Shown piece after piece: positions 6,545 through 6,783 of a stretch of 6,783 bases of DNA. The position numbers and the translations under genes are program-made. Numbering within the stretch: the stretch's first letter is position 1; every line of letters begins with the position of its first letter. The notes beneath the pieces are model-generated. The model saw only the letters and a list, made by a program, of their open reading frames with translations, was not told where the DNA came from and ran no database searches. The DNA comes from Bacillota bacterium (GTDB taxonomy: Bacteria > Bacillota_E > JAJZYS01 > JAILZS01): the NCBI GenBank assembly GCA_021817625.1, contig JAKASY010000107.1:1-6783 (forward strand). The letters run 5' to 3'.

Positions 6545-6550
6545 TAGGCT
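6545..6550 (+). promoter_or_regulatory. Possible -10 box (TAGGCT) upstream of the second MFS gene
   Basis: TAGGCT resembles a sigma-70 type -10 element as seen in high-GC bacteria. A transcript starting near 6557 would give a leader of about 28 bases to the GTG at 6585. No -35 consensus is present where one would be expected; the GC-rich hairpin occupies that place, so this call is weak. Confidence 0.22.
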
Positions 6551-6584
6551 AGCGGCAGGGAAGGAACGGGGGGTCGGACGGCGG

Positions 6585-6783
6585 GTGGCTGTGTACCCGG
6601 GCCCGACCGAGCACGTGGAGGGGGAGGTCGCCCGGAGCCTCCTCTGGGTGCTCGCGGCGGGGCGCCTGATCGGGGTCGCGGGGGCGTACATCGCCCTCAC
6701 GTTCTTCACGATCTACCTGCGCACCGAGCTCCATCTGAGCCTCCCGGCCGTCGGCGCGATCGCCGCGCTCCTCAGCGCAAGAT
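6585..6783 (+). CDS. N-terminus of a second MFS-type transporter, cut by right edge
   Basis: The frame starting at GTG 6585 is open to the window end and gives 66 residues. After a hydrophilic stretch (AVYPGPTEHVEGEVA) comes a strong first membrane helix, SLLWVLAAGRLIGVAGAYIA (17-36). It is followed by LTFFTIYLRTELHLSLPAVG (37-56) and the start of a second helix (AIAALLSAR). This is the pattern of helix 1, periplasmic loop and helix 2 of an MFS permease. The sequence differs clearly from the first MFS protein, so it is not a recent duplicate. Purine-rich GGAAGGAACGGGGGG lies upstream, with the G-run about 11 bases before the GTG; GTG 6591 is an alternative start. Because only the beginning is present, the family call is likely rather than certain. 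Confidence 0.7.
   Translation, partial: MAVYPGPTEHVEGEVARSLLWVLAAGRLIGVAGAYIALTFFTIYLRTELHLSLPAVGAIAALLSAR

Overview
The window is about two-thirds G+C, with third codon positions mostly G or C, and comes from a bacterium. The gene types are widespread, so I cannot name the taxon with confidence. The substrate-binding protein has a Sec-type signal peptide with no lipobox cysteine, which fits a diderm better than a typical Gram-positive, but this is weak evidence. Candidate lineages include proteobacteria, high-GC deep-branching Firmicutes or Chloroflexi-like bacteria, and related uncultivated groups.

Layout: there are six protein genes, two of them cut by the window edges. Positions 1-814 (minus) hold the N-terminal half of a family-5 (peptide/opine/nickel type) ABC substrate-binding protein. 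A 537-base gap without a convincing gene follows. Positions 1352-2716 (minus) encode an MmgE/PrpD-family protein with a very strong ribosome binding site. Positions 2781-3518 (minus) encode a class I SAM-dependent methyltransferase, 64 bases upstream and probably in the same transcript. A 240-base divergent intergenic region separates these from the plus-strand genes: a Gfo/Idh/MocA NAD(P)-dependent oxidoreductase with a Cys cluster (3759-5045), a complete MFS transporter (5107-6333), and the start of a second, different MFS transporter (about 6585 to the right edge).

Together the genes look like a small-molecule uptake and conversion locus: a periplasmic binding protein, a dehydratase/isomerase-like enzyme, a methyltransferase, a sugar- or polyol-type dehydrogenase and permeases. 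The substrate cannot be read from the sequence. No mobile element, tRNA, rRNA, CRISPR array or phage gene was seen. The most distinctive non-coding structures are a nested inverted repeat in the oxidoreductase-MFS gap (5054-5095), a near-perfect hairpin overlapping a 12-base palindrome between the two MFS genes (6508-6538), and a hairpin at 1191-1218 in the long gap. None carries the T-tract of a classical intrinsic terminator.
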